Shown piece by piece: positions 52,834-60,824 of a stretch of DNA of 64,000 nt. The notes under the pieces are model-generated. The model worked only from the letters and a program-made list of their open reading frames with translations, was not told the DNA's origin and ran no database searches. Each line of letters starts with the position of its first letter. The first letter of the stretch is position 1. Position numbers and translations under genes: made by a program. Origin of the DNA: Nitrospira sp. (GTDB taxonomy: Bacteria; Nitrospirota; Nitrospiria; Nitrospirales; Nitrospiraceae); the NCBI GenBank assembly GCA_016715825.1, contig JADJXO010000001.1, positions 309,001-373,000 on the forward strand, read 5' to 3'.

Positions 52834-52843
52834 CTCACGTGTC

Positions 52844-53074
52844 ATGAATAACGATGGATCTACATCAACGGGGAGTGAGTTGAATGGGGCGTCCACACGG
52901 GACGGAGAAATCTTGACCGTGATGGAAGTCGCAACATTCCTCCGGGTGCCCAAATCCACTGTGTATAAACTCGCGAGGGTCGGCGAACTGCCGGCTTCGA
53001 AGATCGGCAAGCATTGGCGCTTTCTCCGCCGCGATATTCATGAGTGGATGCACAGTCGATCAGGCAAGGCGTGA
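52844..53074 (+). CDS. Small excisionase/MerR-type helix-turn-helix DNA-binding protein
   Basis: 76 residues (ATG 52844; TTG 52880 and ATG 52922 are alternative starts). The C-terminal half is a winged HTH of the excisionase/HTH_17 type (LTVMEVATFLRVPKSTVYKLARVGELPASKIGKHWRFLRRDIHEWM). It probably binds DNA as a regulator. Driven by a sigma-28-like promoter and followed by cheY, it is a candidate late-stage regulator of the chemotaxis genes. Target unknown. Confidence 0.82.
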   Translation: MNNDGSTSTGSELNGASTRDGEILTVMEVATFLRVPKSTVYKLARVGELPASKIGKHWRFLRRDIHEWMHSRSGKA

Positions 53075-53395
53075 ACGAGTATGCGTCGTTCTCCCGTTGA
53101 CCGACAGCCTGGCGAATGCCTCCATCCTTCGACCCGCACGGTACTCAGAACATGAGCCGTCGGCATGATTTTGCCGGGACGCCCATCTCTCGAACCGACC
53201 TTCTTCCACACAAGCTGATCGTTGCGTACTCAGGCCGATACACCGAGCATCGCTCGACTCGCTCAGGCTCAGGTCATCCGATGGATGTGCCGATATGGAA
53301 TGAAGCGCTGGGGTGAATCAACGGCGCCCAACCACCACGGAATCGCGAGCCGTGTGTCTCTGTGTTGAGGCAGTGAATGAGAAAAAGGAGGCATC
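53075..53395. other. Gap between the HTH gene and cheY
   Basis: About 320 bases. An open frame at 53116-53316 has no ribosome-binding site or recognisable product. GCCGATAC at 53234-53241 resembles a sigma-28 -10 but lacks a -35 at the right distance. AAAAAGGAGG precedes cheY ATG 53396. No other signal seen. Confidence 0.4.
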
Positions 53396-53776
53396 ATGCC
53401 GGCCGATCCCAACATGAAAATTCTCGTCGTGGATGACATGGCCACGATGAGAAGAATCGTCAAAAATATCCTGAAGCAGCTGGGCTTTCCTCATTGTGAC
53501 GAAGCAGAGAACGGACAGGAGGCGCTGCAAAAACTTCGGAGCGATACGTACGGATTCGTGGTCTCTGATTGGAACATGCCGGTGATGACGGGCATCGATA
53601 TGCTTCGTGCCATCAGGGCGGACGAGAAACTCAAAGCCATCCCAGTGTTGATGGTCACGGCTGAAGCGCAACAGAGCAATCTGGTTGAGGCCGTCCAAGC
53701 CGGGGTGAGCAACTATATTGTGAAGCCCTTTACGGCAGAGACGATGCAAGAAAAGCTCGGCAAGATTTTCAAGTAG
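53396..53776 (+). CDS. cheY: Chemotaxis response regulator CheY
   Basis: 126 residues, a single receiver domain: acidic pair in LVVDDMATMRRIVKNILKQLGF, phospho-acceptor Asp59 in VVSDWNMPVMTG, Thr in LMVTAEA and Lys109 in YIVKPF. Closely follows the enteric CheY pattern. Its phosphorylated form binds FliM. It is followed within 3 bases by cheZ, which supports this as the motor-controlling CheY. Confidence 0.96.
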   Translation: MPADPNMKILVVDDMATMRRIVKNILKQLGFPHCDEAENGQEALQKLRSDTYGFVVSDWNMPVMTGIDMLRAIRADEKLKAIPVLMVTAEAQQSNLVEAVQAGVSNYIVKPFTAETMQEKLGKIFK

Positions 53777-53779
53777 GCC

Positions 53780-54412
53780 ATGGTGTGTGAGTCGATCATG
53801 GGTAGCAGAAGCGCGGGAGGGAACGTGCAACAGCGAGAGCAAAAACTCTATGAAGAGCTGGGCGAGCTGGCACGGTTCGTCGAGCGAGCGATGAAGGCGA
53901 TTTCAGAGGCGAGCCCGGGGATCATATCCAGCAGCTCGCAGCTGCCGACGGCGTCTGGTCACCTCAGCGATCTGAATAAGATGACTGAAGAGGGGACTCT
54001 CGAAGTCATGCGTCTGACCGAACTCATTCAGGATAATCGGGATCGCATCGCGAAGGATCTGTCGGCGGTCGTGGAGACCTTACAGGCTATGGACTGCCTC
54101 AAACTGACAGAGCGCCTCGAGCAAGTGAAGACCGTGATGGTGGAGGACGGGCAGCACCTCACGGAGATCATGACCGCATTGTCCTTTCAAGACTTGGTCG
54201 CGCAACGAGTCAAAAAGCTGGTCACCATACTCGATGACGTGCAGAGCAAGTTGGTGGAACTGGTCGTCATCTTCGGGATTCAACAGAACGGGGAGCCCAC
54301 GGGTGTGGACGGAACAGCGGGACACCTCCTGAAACAACTCGATGAATCCAAGAAGACGGCCATGAAGCAGCAAGTGGCCGACGATATTCTGGCGCAATTC
54401 GGGTTCAAATAG
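53780..54412 (+). CDS. cheZ: CheY-P phosphatase CheZ
   Basis: 210 residues (ATG 53780; ATG 53798 also possible). Helical hairpin protein with catalytic block ALSFQDLVAQRVKKL, carrying the Asp-x-x-x-Gln of CheZ, and a C-terminal CheY-binding tail QVADDILAQFGF like that of enteric CheZ. It dephosphorylates CheY-P. Directly downstream of cheY. Confidence 0.92.
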   Translation: MVCESIMGSRSAGGNVQQREQKLYEELGELARFVERAMKAISEASPGIISSSSQLPTASGHLSDLNKMTEEGTLEVMRLTELIQDNRDRIAKDLSAVVETLQAMDCLKLTERLEQVKTVMVEDGQHLTEIMTALSFQDLVAQRVKKLVTILDDVQSKLVELVVIFGIQQNGEPTGVDGTAGHLLKQLDESKKTAMKQQVADDILAQFGFK

Positions 54413-54417
54413 GGATC

Positions 54418-54512
54418 AGGTTTCAAGTTTCGCGGTGTCCGTTTCATGTTTCTGGTTTCGAGTTTCATGTTGTCGGAAAACTTGAAACCTGAAACTTCCA
54501 GCCGGAAACCAG
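54418..54512. repeat. Heptamer hairpin repeat, GTTTCAx class (cheZ-motA gap)
   Basis: GTTTCAA GTTTCGC GGTGTCC GTTTCAT GTTTCTG GTTTCGA GTTTCAT, core TGTCGGA, then TTGAAAC CTGAAAC. The clearest 7-base periodicity in the window. It fills most of the 140-base gap between cheZ and motA. Confidence 0.85.
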
Positions 54513-54551
54513 TAACGCCGGATCTCGCCGAATTCATGAGGGCGATGACGA

Positions 54552-55322
54552 ATGGATATTGCCACAATCCTCGGAATCGTGATTGCGCTGGGCTCCATTA
54601 TCGGAGGCCAAATACTCGAAGGTGGGCACATCGGGTCGATCATGCAGCTCACCGCCTTCATCATCGTGATCGGCGGGACCTTCGGCGCCATTTGCATCCA
54701 AAATCCGTTATCGGTCGTCATCAAGGCGTTCGGCGCGCTGTCCATCGCAATCTCAGGACCGCATATCGACAATAAGGGAACGATTAAACTCATCTTGGAT
54801 CTCGCGACGATCTCCCGGAAGCAAGGGTTGTTGGCGCTGGAAGGAAAGCTGAAAGACATTAAAGATCCGTTCATGAAAAAAGGCATTCAACTGATCGTCG
54901 ACGGAACCGAACCGAAGGCCGTGCACGAGATTCTTGAGATCGAGGTGGAACATCATGAAGAGCAAGGCGTGATTGCCGCGAAAGTGTGGGAAGCAGCCGG
55001 TGGGTATGCACCGACCGTCGGCATTATCGGTGCGGTCCTTGGACTGATTCACGTGATGGAAAATCTGGCCGACCCCTCAAAGCTCGGCGGCGGTATCGCG
55101 GTGGCGTTTGTGGCCACGGTCTATGGCGTCGGCGCAGCCAACCTCTTTTTTCTCCCCCTCGCAAATAAGATCAAACTGAAGCTGAAAGAAGAGGCGGGGG
55201 CTCGTAACCTGGTCATTATGGGGCTCATCGGACTGGCTCAAGGTGAGAATCCACGGTTGCTCCAGGAAAAGTTAGAGGGGGTCTTGCCGCACAGCGAGCG
55301 GACAAAGGAGACGAAGAAGTGA
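54552..55322 (+). CDS. motA: Flagellar stator protein MotA
   Basis: 256 residues, four membrane helices: DIATILGIVIALGSIIGG, ITAFIIVIGGTFGAI-type second helix, then the cytoplasmic loop with conserved charges (KKGIQLIVDGTEP). The motor helices are GYAPTVGIIGAVLGLIHVMENL and GGGIAVAFVATVYGVGAANLFFLPLANKIK. Typical proton-type MotA length. Pairs with motB. Confidence 0.96.
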   Translation: MDIATILGIVIALGSIIGGQILEGGHIGSIMQLTAFIIVIGGTFGAICIQNPLSVVIKAFGALSIAISGPHIDNKGTIKLILDLATISRKQGLLALEGKLKDIKDPFMKKGIQLIVDGTEPKAVHEILEIEVEHHEEQGVIAAKVWEAAGGYAPTVGIIGAVLGLIHVMENLADPSKLGGGIAVAFVATVYGVGAANLFFLPLANKIKLKLKEEAGARNLVIMGLIGLAQGENPRLLQEKLEGVLPHSERTKETKK

Positions 55323-55337
55323 AGTGGCAATCGTCTA

Positions 55338-55453
55338 GATCTGAAGTTTCGAGTTTCACGTTTCAAGTTGAGGGGAACGGCCATCCGATAACCTGAAACA
55401 AGAAACTTGAAACTCGACACGCTTGTACAAGATACGCTTCACGCTTCACGAGG
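55338..55453. repeat. Composite heptamer repeat (GTTTCAx class followed by GCTTCAC class) between motA and motB
   Basis: AAGTTTCGA GTTTCAC GTTTCAA GTT, core ATCCGATAA, CTGAAAC AAGAAAC TTGAAAC, then a second unit AGATACGCTTCACGCTTCACG. Contains TCAAGTTG-N13-TCCGATAA, which resembles the local sigma-28 promoter pattern in the direction of motB. Confidence 0.8.
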
Positions 55454-55464
55454 TACGTTCCTAG

Positions 55465-56304
55465 ATGGCAAAACATAAACACGAGGAACATGAAAACCAC
55501 GAGCGGTGGTTGGTCTCCTATGCCGACTTTATTACCTTACTCTTTGCGTTCTTCGTCGTGATGTATTCGATCTCGTCCGTCAACGTCGGCAAGTACCGAA
55601 CCGTCAGTGAATCGATTAAGGCGGCCCTCAATCCGGTCGTGAGTCCACCGTCCTCTCCCACCCCCATTGCGTTGAGTAGCAGCAAAGCGGCACTCACGGC
55701 ACCGGACGCGCCTGGGAGTAAGGAGGTGGTGGTCAGAAAACTCAGAAATTTGGTCAAGAGCATCAAGGCGGTCCCTCAGATGTCGACGGTGCGAATCACC
55801 GAAAAAATCAACGGCGATATCGTCATCACGATCCCAGACCAGCTCTTATTCAACAGCGGAGAGGCAGCAGTGCGTTCAGAAGCGCTGCCGTTTCTTGAGG
55901 GCCTGAGCGGGGCGCTGGTCGAGCTCAACCGACATACCAAAGTCGAGGGACATACGGACAATGTTCCGATCCGCACGGCACAGTTTCCTTCCAACTGGGA
56001 ACTATCGGCGGCTCGAGCCGTCATGGTCGTCAGAGTGTTGTCGGAACTCTACGGGGTGCCGTCCGACCACCTGGCCGCAGTCGGACATGCCGACACGAGG
56101 CCGCTGACGGAGAACCTCGACCCGGAACAACGGGCCAAGAATCGTCGAGTTGAGGTGGTCATTCTTGAGCAGGCTCCGCCCGCTCCTGCACTCGAGGCGG
56201 GGAACTCGGTGGACGAGTTGGGACGTTCAACGGAGGATGCGCAGCAGAGCACGTCGCAGTTAGTTCCGGAACTGTCGGGCGAGGGGCGCATACCAACACC
56301 ATAG
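55465..56304 (+). CDS. motB: Flagellar stator protein MotB
   Basis: 279 residues. A short basic/histidine-rich N-terminus precedes one membrane helix containing the proton-carrying Asp21 (VSYADFITLLFAFFVVMYSIS). A plug and linker region follow, then an OmpA-like peptidoglycan-binding domain (about 130-235, EGHTDNVPIRTAQFPSNWELSAARA and RAKNRRVEVVIL). It anchors the stator to the cell wall. The start ATG 55465 follows closely on the composite repeat. Confidence 0.96.
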   Translation: MAKHKHEEHENHERWLVSYADFITLLFAFFVVMYSISSVNVGKYRTVSESIKAALNPVVSPPSSPTPIALSSSKAALTAPDAPGSKEVVVRKLRNLVKSIKAVPQMSTVRITEKINGDIVITIPDQLLFNSGEAAVRSEALPFLEGLSGALVELNRHTKVEGHTDNVPIRTAQFPSNWELSAARAVMVVRVLSELYGVPSDHLAAVGHADTRPLTENLDPEQRAKNRRVEVVILEQAPPAPALEAGNSVDELGRSTEDAQQSTSQLVPELSGEGRIPTP

Positions 56305-56395
56305 ACGTTGGGTGGAGGCCGGAGGCCTCTCAAGTCCTGGCAGAAAGCAGCCGACACGGTGTCTTAGGGACTTCAGTGGAAAGGTCTTTCACGAG

Positions 56396-56695
56396 ATGAC
56401 GGCTCAACCTCCTGCAAGTGAAACACAGCGACAAGAAGACAATCCCAGACATCTCACTCCGACCGGGGAGCTCACCATCTTTGAAGTGGCTGAGTTCAAG
56501 GATTCACTCGTCAAGCTGTTCACGTGCGAAGGGCTGGTCTCCATGGATCTGAGCCACGTGTCCCGGGTGGATACGGCGGCGATTCAGGTCATGCTATCGG
56601 CTCGGAAGCAGGCTCGTATGCTGGTCATGGGCATTTCCGAGGATCTCCAGGGAAAGTTGAATCAATTGGGGTTTACTGACCCGCTCAGTGAGTGA
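56396..56695 (+). CDS. STAS-domain protein
   Basis: 99 residues from ATG 56396 (the frame is open back to 56312). Anti-sigma-factor-antagonist fold: LTPTGELTIFEVAEFKDSLVKL, then VSMDLSHVSRVDTAAIQVMLSARKQARM with the DTAA motif in place of the phosphorylatable Ser (DSxG). Single STAS proteins next to che genes are known as adaptor-like components of chemosensory arrays. The exact role here is unknown. Confidence 0.8.
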   Translation: MTAQPPASETQRQEDNPRHLTPTGELTIFEVAEFKDSLVKLFTCEGLVSMDLSHVSRVDTAAIQVMLSARKQARMLVMGISEDLQGKLNQLGFTDPLSE

Positions 56696-56755
56696 CCGTG
56701 ATGTCCGTCTCGGCTGAGACAATGACACTCACGAGAGAGGGGACAAGCTGGACCC

Positions 56756-57298
56756 ATGGCTGACGTAAGCGTCTCCGACCGAAACGGCGATGGTTCGCAC
56801 CTCGTTGAGGACGCGTCGCTACCGGTGCTTCAAGCCCAGCAGCAGGCCTGGACCGTCTTTGCCAAGAGGGCGATACAGATGATCCCGGCTTTGAAGGCAC
56901 AAATGAAGTCCGTGACGCAGGAGACCGAGCGTGCGGCACTCGATCTGATGGTGCATCTTCGGCTTCTCGCGTCATCCGATCGAGCGCTGTCGGCGAAGGA
57001 GAGAGCGGACAGTCTCTCCAAGGTGGTGATGGCATTGCAGTTTCAGGATATCACGCGTCAGAAGTTAGAGCATGTCGGGCTGGCAATGGATCAGCTCGAC
57101 AGCCACCTACAGGTTCTTGTGAACGATCCGTTGAGTGACGAAGCCCAGCGAATGATCGCCGATTGGGAAACCATTGAATCGCACTACACCATGGAAGATG
57201 AACGACGCATGCATCAAAAGGCGTTGAAGCCTGACTATGGAGAGCCGGTGCCAACGGGGCAATCGGATGAAGGTGAGGATTCCGTGTCGCTATTCTAA
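56756..57298 (+). CDS. CheZ-like helical protein with DxxxQ phosphatase motif
   Basis: 180 residues, helical, with VVMALQFQDITRQKLEHVGLAMDQLD at about 95-120. The QFQDITRQ block resembles the catalytic QDFQDLTGQ region of CheZ, including the Asp-x-x-x-Gln pair. The typical CheY-binding tail is replaced by an acidic end (DEGEDSVSLF). With the STAS gene before it and a second cheY after it, it may act on that CheY. True CheZ lies at 53780. Confidence 0.65.
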   Translation: MADVSVSDRNGDGSHLVEDASLPVLQAQQQAWTVFAKRAIQMIPALKAQMKSVTQETERAALDLMVHLRLLASSDRALSAKERADSLSKVVMALQFQDITRQKLEHVGLAMDQLDSHLQVLVNDPLSDEAQRMIADWETIESHYTMEDERRMHQKALKPDYGEPVPTGQSDEGEDSVSLF

Positions 57299-57313
57299 AC
57301 ATAAGGGGCCCAG

Positions 57314-57415
57314 GAGATGTGAAGCGTATCACGTGAAGTGTGAAACGCGAGACAGGCGGAGGAACATGACGCACCAACTCCGGAACGGAAAACGCTTCAC
57401 GCTTCACGAGTGACG
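57314..57415. repeat. Heptamer hairpin repeat, GTGAAGC class (before second cheY)
   Basis: GTGAAGC GTATCAC GTGAAGT GTGAAAC GCGAGAC, core CTCCGGAAC, right arm AAACGCTTCACGCTTCACGAG. It occupies most of the gap between 57298 and 57457. Confidence 0.8.
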
Positions 57416-57456
57416 CCGTACAGTCGTTAGTACGCCGCTTAGAATTGGAGGAAGTG

Positions 57457-57828
57457 ATGAGTAAAACAGCGTTAATCGTCGATGATTCACCCACCATGCG
57501 GCAGATGGTGGCGTTCACCTTAACGAACGCCGGATTCACCGTGATTCAAGCGGAGGATGGGAAAGATGCGGTGAAGAAGGTGTCGGCCGGCATGAAGCTG
57601 GACATCGTCGTCACGGACCTCAATATGCCGGAAATGGACGGCATCGCGCTCATCAAGGAATTGCGGAAACTGACGACGTTCAAATTTACCCCCATCCTCA
57701 TGTTGACGACGGAGTCGGCGGCGGAGAAGAAAGTCGCGGGAAAAGAAGCCGGCGCGACGGGGTGGATCGTGAAGCCGTTCAACCCGGAAGTCCTCCTTAA
57801 AACAATCGCCAAGGTCATGCCGGCATGA
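57457..57828 (+). CDS. Second CheY-type response regulator
   Basis: 123 residues from ATG 57457 with TTGGAGGAA upstream. Single receiver: ALIVDDSPTMRQMVAFTLTNAGF, Asp54 in VTDLNMPEMDG, Thr in LMLTTESAAEKK, Lys in WIVKPFNPEVLL. Its TTESAAEKKxxGKEAGATGW pattern is the one common in CheYs paired with cheA-cheW-mcp operons. It may be the main CheA substrate or a phosphate sink. Confidence 0.93.
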   Translation: MSKTALIVDDSPTMRQMVAFTLTNAGFTVIQAEDGKDAVKKVSAGMKLDIVVTDLNMPEMDGIALIKELRKLTTFKFTPILMLTTESAAEKKVAGKEAGATGWIVKPFNPEVLLKTIAKVMPA

Positions 57829-57831
57829 CGG

Positions 57832-57946
57832 CGTGAAACGTATCTCGTGAAGCGTGAAACGTGAAGCAAGAGAGGGTGTGAACCGTGAAAGGTCAAAATC
57901 CGGCACGAAATACGCTTCACGAGATACGTTTCACGAACGACGGGGT
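57832..57946. repeat. Heptamer hairpin repeat, GTGAAGC class (cheY-cheA gap)
   Basis: GTGAAAC GTATCTC GTGAAGC GTGAAAC GTGAAGC, then a GTGAACC GTGAAAG stretch, core AATCCGGCACG, right arm AAATACGCTTCACGAGATAC and GTTTCACGAACGACG. The entire cheY-cheA gap is repeat. Confidence 0.85.
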
Positions 57947-57951
57947 TTCAG

Positions 57952-60141
57952 ATGAGTAGTGATTTTGCACAGTTTCAAGAGGCCTTCTTCGAGGAAGCGG
58001 CCGAACATCTCGCGGTCGTCGAAGACGGTCTGTTGCAACTGGAACAACATCCCACAGACTTGGACCTTCTCAACAAGATCTTCCGTTCAGCCCATTCGAT
58101 TAAGGGCACGGCCGGCATGTTCGGGTTCAATGCCGTCGCACAGTTTACTCACAAAATGGAAACATTACTGGACCTGCTCAGAAACGGGCAAAAAGCCGTG
58201 TCTCCTCCGATCGCCGACCTGCTTCTGACCTCCACCGACTGTTTGAAAACGCTGATTGAGTCGGCCAAAACCGGCGCACCCGTCGATGACAACACCGTGC
58301 AGCGGCTCACGGCGGAACTGGCTTCGGCGAGTGCCTCCGACGCACAGCCGGCGGTCGTCGGGAGTGTGAAAACAGAGACTGCGTCGAGTCAGCGCTCGAG
58401 CGGCACGCAGACCTACAGAATCGCTTGGACTCCGCCTGACTGGCTCTTCCAACGGGGTCTTGACCCACTCCAGTTTATGAAGGAGCTGAGGAGCCTTGGA
58501 GATCTCACACAGATTACGCTCGATGCTTCGCGATTGCCGACCTTATCAGAGATCGACCCTGAGAAATGCTATCTCTCCTGGGAGATGCACCTGTCCACGG
58601 CAACGGATGTGAAGACCATCGAAGCGGTCTTTGACTTTGTCCGTGAGGACAGTGTTCTGACGATTGAAGAGCGTGAAGCGTTCAGCGTGAAGCGCGAATC
58701 GGCCAAATCCGGAAACGAGATACGCTTCACGAACGACGAACGACGTTCCGATGACGGTTCACCAAAACCGTTGGGAGAAATTCTCGTGGAAAGCGGGGCG
58801 GTCACCCCAGCTGAACTCGACCAGGCACTGGCCCAACAAAAACGAGTGGGGGAAATTCTCGTCGAACAGAAGACCGTCACACCACAGCAGCTGGAGCAGG
58901 CGCTGCACAAGCAACGGCAACAGGAATCCACGACGACATCCAAGAAGGCCGATACCGCCTCCATTCGTGTGGATACGGCCAAAATCGATAAGCTCATCAA
59001 CCTCGTCGGTGAGCTGGTCATCACGCAGTCCATGTTGAGTGATTTGTGCTCCAGATTTGAGATCAAGCAACTTCCGGTGCTGCTGGAACGAGTGGCACAA
59101 CTCGAGCGGAATACCAGAGAGATCCAAGAACGGGTCATGGGAATTCGGATGTTGCCGATCGGCACGGCCTTCAGCCGGTTCCCGAGGTTGGTGCGTGATC
59201 TCTCGGCCAAGTCGGGGAAGAAAATTCAGCTGGTGCTCTCAGGGGAAGAAACCGAGTTGGACAAGACCGTGATTGAATCCATCGGAGACCCACTGACCCA
59301 TCTCGTCAGGAATTCCGCCGATCATGGCCTGGAACCGCCGGAAGAGCGACTCGACAACAACAAGCCGGAAGTCGGGACCATCAGACTGAACGCGTTTCAT
59401 GAAGGCGGCAGCATTTGCATCACGGTGGAAGACAATGGCCGTGGGTTGAATCGCGAGCGGATCCTTGCCAAGGCCATCAAGCAAGGGATGATCAGCGAGA
59501 ACGACAAGCTGACCGACGAGCAGATCTGGCCGCTCATTTTCCGGCCCGGCTTCTCCACCGCCGAGAAAGTCACGGACGTGTCCGGGCGCGGCGTCGGCAT
59601 GGATGTCGTAAAGCGGAATATTGAATCACTGGGAGGCACGGTCAGCATCAAGACGGCAGAAGGAAAAGGGACGACGTTCATCCTCAAGCTGCCGCTCACC
59701 CTGGCCATCATCGAAGGCATGACGGTCCGGATCGGACGAGAGACATACATTGTGCCGCTGCTCTCCATCTTGGAATCGATTCAGCCGAAAGCAGGGGCGG
59801 TCAAGACCGTGGTAGGGAAAGGCGAGTTGATCAATGTGCGGGGAACCTACTTGCCGATGATTCGATTGTATGAAGTGTTCCGGTTGAAGTCCGAACACAC
59901 CATTCCCACGAAAGCCATTCTGTTGATCCTTGAAACGGAAGGGGAACGGGTGGCGGTGATGGTCGACGAAATTGTCGGCCAGCAACAAGTTGTGATCAAG
60001 AGCATGGAGCAAAACTTCCGCAAGGTGGAAGGCATTGCCGGGGCAACAATTTTGGGTGATGGGACGGTTGGGTTTATCCTTGACGTGCGAGGTCTCTTGG
60101 AGATCGCTCGGCATGGCACATCCGCGGCGGTCGCAGCATAG
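57952..60141 (+). CDS. cheA: Chemotaxis histidine kinase CheA
   Basis: 729 residues. P1 Hpt has phospho-acceptor His48 (AHSIKGTAGMFGF). A P2-like region spans about 140-235. Two copies of a GEILVE module follow (GEILVESGAVTPAELDQAL and GEILVEQKTVTPQQLEQAL, about 266-325), then P3 dimerisation (VDTAKIDKLINLVGELVITQSML). P4 ATPase carries HLVRNSADHGLEPPEERL, VEDNGRGLN and GRGVGMDVVKRNI. P5 is CheW-like and ends near residue 725. Residues about 238-264 (EREAFSVKRE...NDERR) are encoded by a heptamer repeat read in frame. Confidence 0.96.
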   Translation: MSSDFAQFQEAFFEEAAEHLAVVEDGLLQLEQHPTDLDLLNKIFRSAHSIKGTAGMFGFNAVAQFTHKMETLLDLLRNGQKAVSPPIADLLLTSTDCLKTLIESAKTGAPVDDNTVQRLTAELASASASDAQPAVVGSVKTETASSQRSSGTQTYRIAWTPPDWLFQRGLDPLQFMKELRSLGDLTQITLDASRLPTLSEIDPEKCYLSWEMHLSTATDVKTIEAVFDFVREDSVLTIEEREAFSVKRESAKSGNEIRFTNDERRSDDGSPKPLGEILVESGAVTPAELDQALAQQKRVGEILVEQKTVTPQQLEQALHKQRQQESTTTSKKADTASIRVDTAKIDKLINLVGELVITQSMLSDLCSRFEIKQLPVLLERVAQLERNTREIQERVMGIRMLPIGTAFSRFPRLVRDLSAKSGKKIQLVLSGEETELDKTVIESIGDPLTHLVRNSADHGLEPPEERLDNNKPEVGTIRLNAFHEGGSICITVEDNGRGLNRERILAKAIKQGMISENDKLTDEQIWPLIFRPGFSTAEKVTDVSGRGVGMDVVKRNIESLGGTVSIKTAEGKGTTFILKLPLTLAIIEGMTVRIGRETYIVPLLSILESIQPKAGAVKTVVGKGELINVRGTYLPMIRLYEVFRLKSEHTIPTKAILLILETEGERVAVMVDEIVGQQQVVIKSMEQNFRKVEGIAGATILGDGTVGFILDVRGLLEIARHGTSAAVAA
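58664..58745. repeat. Heptamer hairpin repeat, GTGAAGC class, inside cheA
   Basis: GTGAAGC GTTCAGC GTGAAGC GCGAATC, core ATCCGGAAACGAG, right arm ATACGCTTCACGAACGACG. The same order as intergenic copies, but translated in frame between the P2-like region and the GEILVE modules. Confidence 0.8.
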
Positions 60142-60159
60142 CGATGCCTGTGCAATGGG

Positions 60160-60234
60160 GGTTTCCAGTTATCGGAAAACATGAAACCTGAAACTTAAAA
60201 CCAGAAACTTATCCACGAGATATGTTTCACGAAG
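60160..60234. repeat. Heptamer hairpin repeat, GTTTCAx class with a GTTTCAC end (cheA-cheW gap)
   Basis: GTTTCCA GTTATCGGA core, then CATGAAAC CTGAAAC TTAAAAC CAGAAAC, followed by GAGATATGTTTCACG. It ends just before the cheW ribosome-binding site GAAGGAGG. Confidence 0.75.
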
Positions 60235-60243
60235 GAGGACCCC

Positions 60244-60759
60244 ATGGCGGCAGCGGTAGAATCAGCAACCAAAGAACTGAATCAACAGATCGGACTCACG
60301 GATGAGGGGAGCCAATTCTTGACGTTCAACCTCGGTGATGAGCTCTACGGGGTGGATATCCTGCGCGTGCAAGAGATTAAGGGGTACACCACGGTGACGA
60401 AGATTCCGAATACGCCGTCCCATATCAAGGGCGTCCTGAATCTCCGAGGGACGATCGTCCCGATTATCGAGCTTCGGACGAAATTCGGCATGCCGACGAT
60501 CGACTACACCGCCTTTACGGTGATCATTGTCGTCGTCGTCCGTGACAAGGTGATGGGGTTGGTGGTGGATTCTGTGTCGGACGTGCTGAACATCGATAAA
60601 AAAGATATTCAACCGCCACCGCAGTTTGGAGCCATGGTCGATGTGAGCTTCTTAAACGGAGTGGGAAAGTCCGGGGACAAACTGGTGGCCGTTCTGGACA
60701 TGGATCGCCTGCTGTCGGAGGGCGATGTGCACGTGCCGGCAGCCGAGACGGCGGCATAA
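60244..60759 (+). CDS. cheW: Chemotaxis coupling protein CheW
   Basis: 171 residues. CheW SH3-like domain: FLTFNLGDELYGVDILRVQEIKGYTTVTKIPNTPSHIKGVLNLRGTIVPIIELRTKFG, then VVDSVSDVLNIDKKDIQPPPQFG. It links CheA to the receptor downstream. GAAGGAGG precedes ATG 60244. No cheR or cheB is present in this window. Confidence 0.97.
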   Translation: MAAAVESATKELNQQIGLTDEGSQFLTFNLGDELYGVDILRVQEIKGYTTVTKIPNTPSHIKGVLNLRGTIVPIIELRTKFGMPTIDYTAFTVIIVVVVRDKVMGLVVDSVSDVLNIDKKDIQPPPQFGAMVDVSFLNGVGKSGDKLVAVLDMDRLLSEGDVHVPAAETAA

Positions 60760-60824
60760 CTCGAACCGAGTCATCATTTCAACGAGTTAGAACTCAAGCA
60801 ATCATAATTATCAGGAGACTTACA

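Noticed and set aside
53234..53241. Sigma-28 promoter before cheY
   Set aside because: GCCGATAC is present, but the nearest CAAG is 16 bases upstream instead of 11-12, so the site is incomplete.
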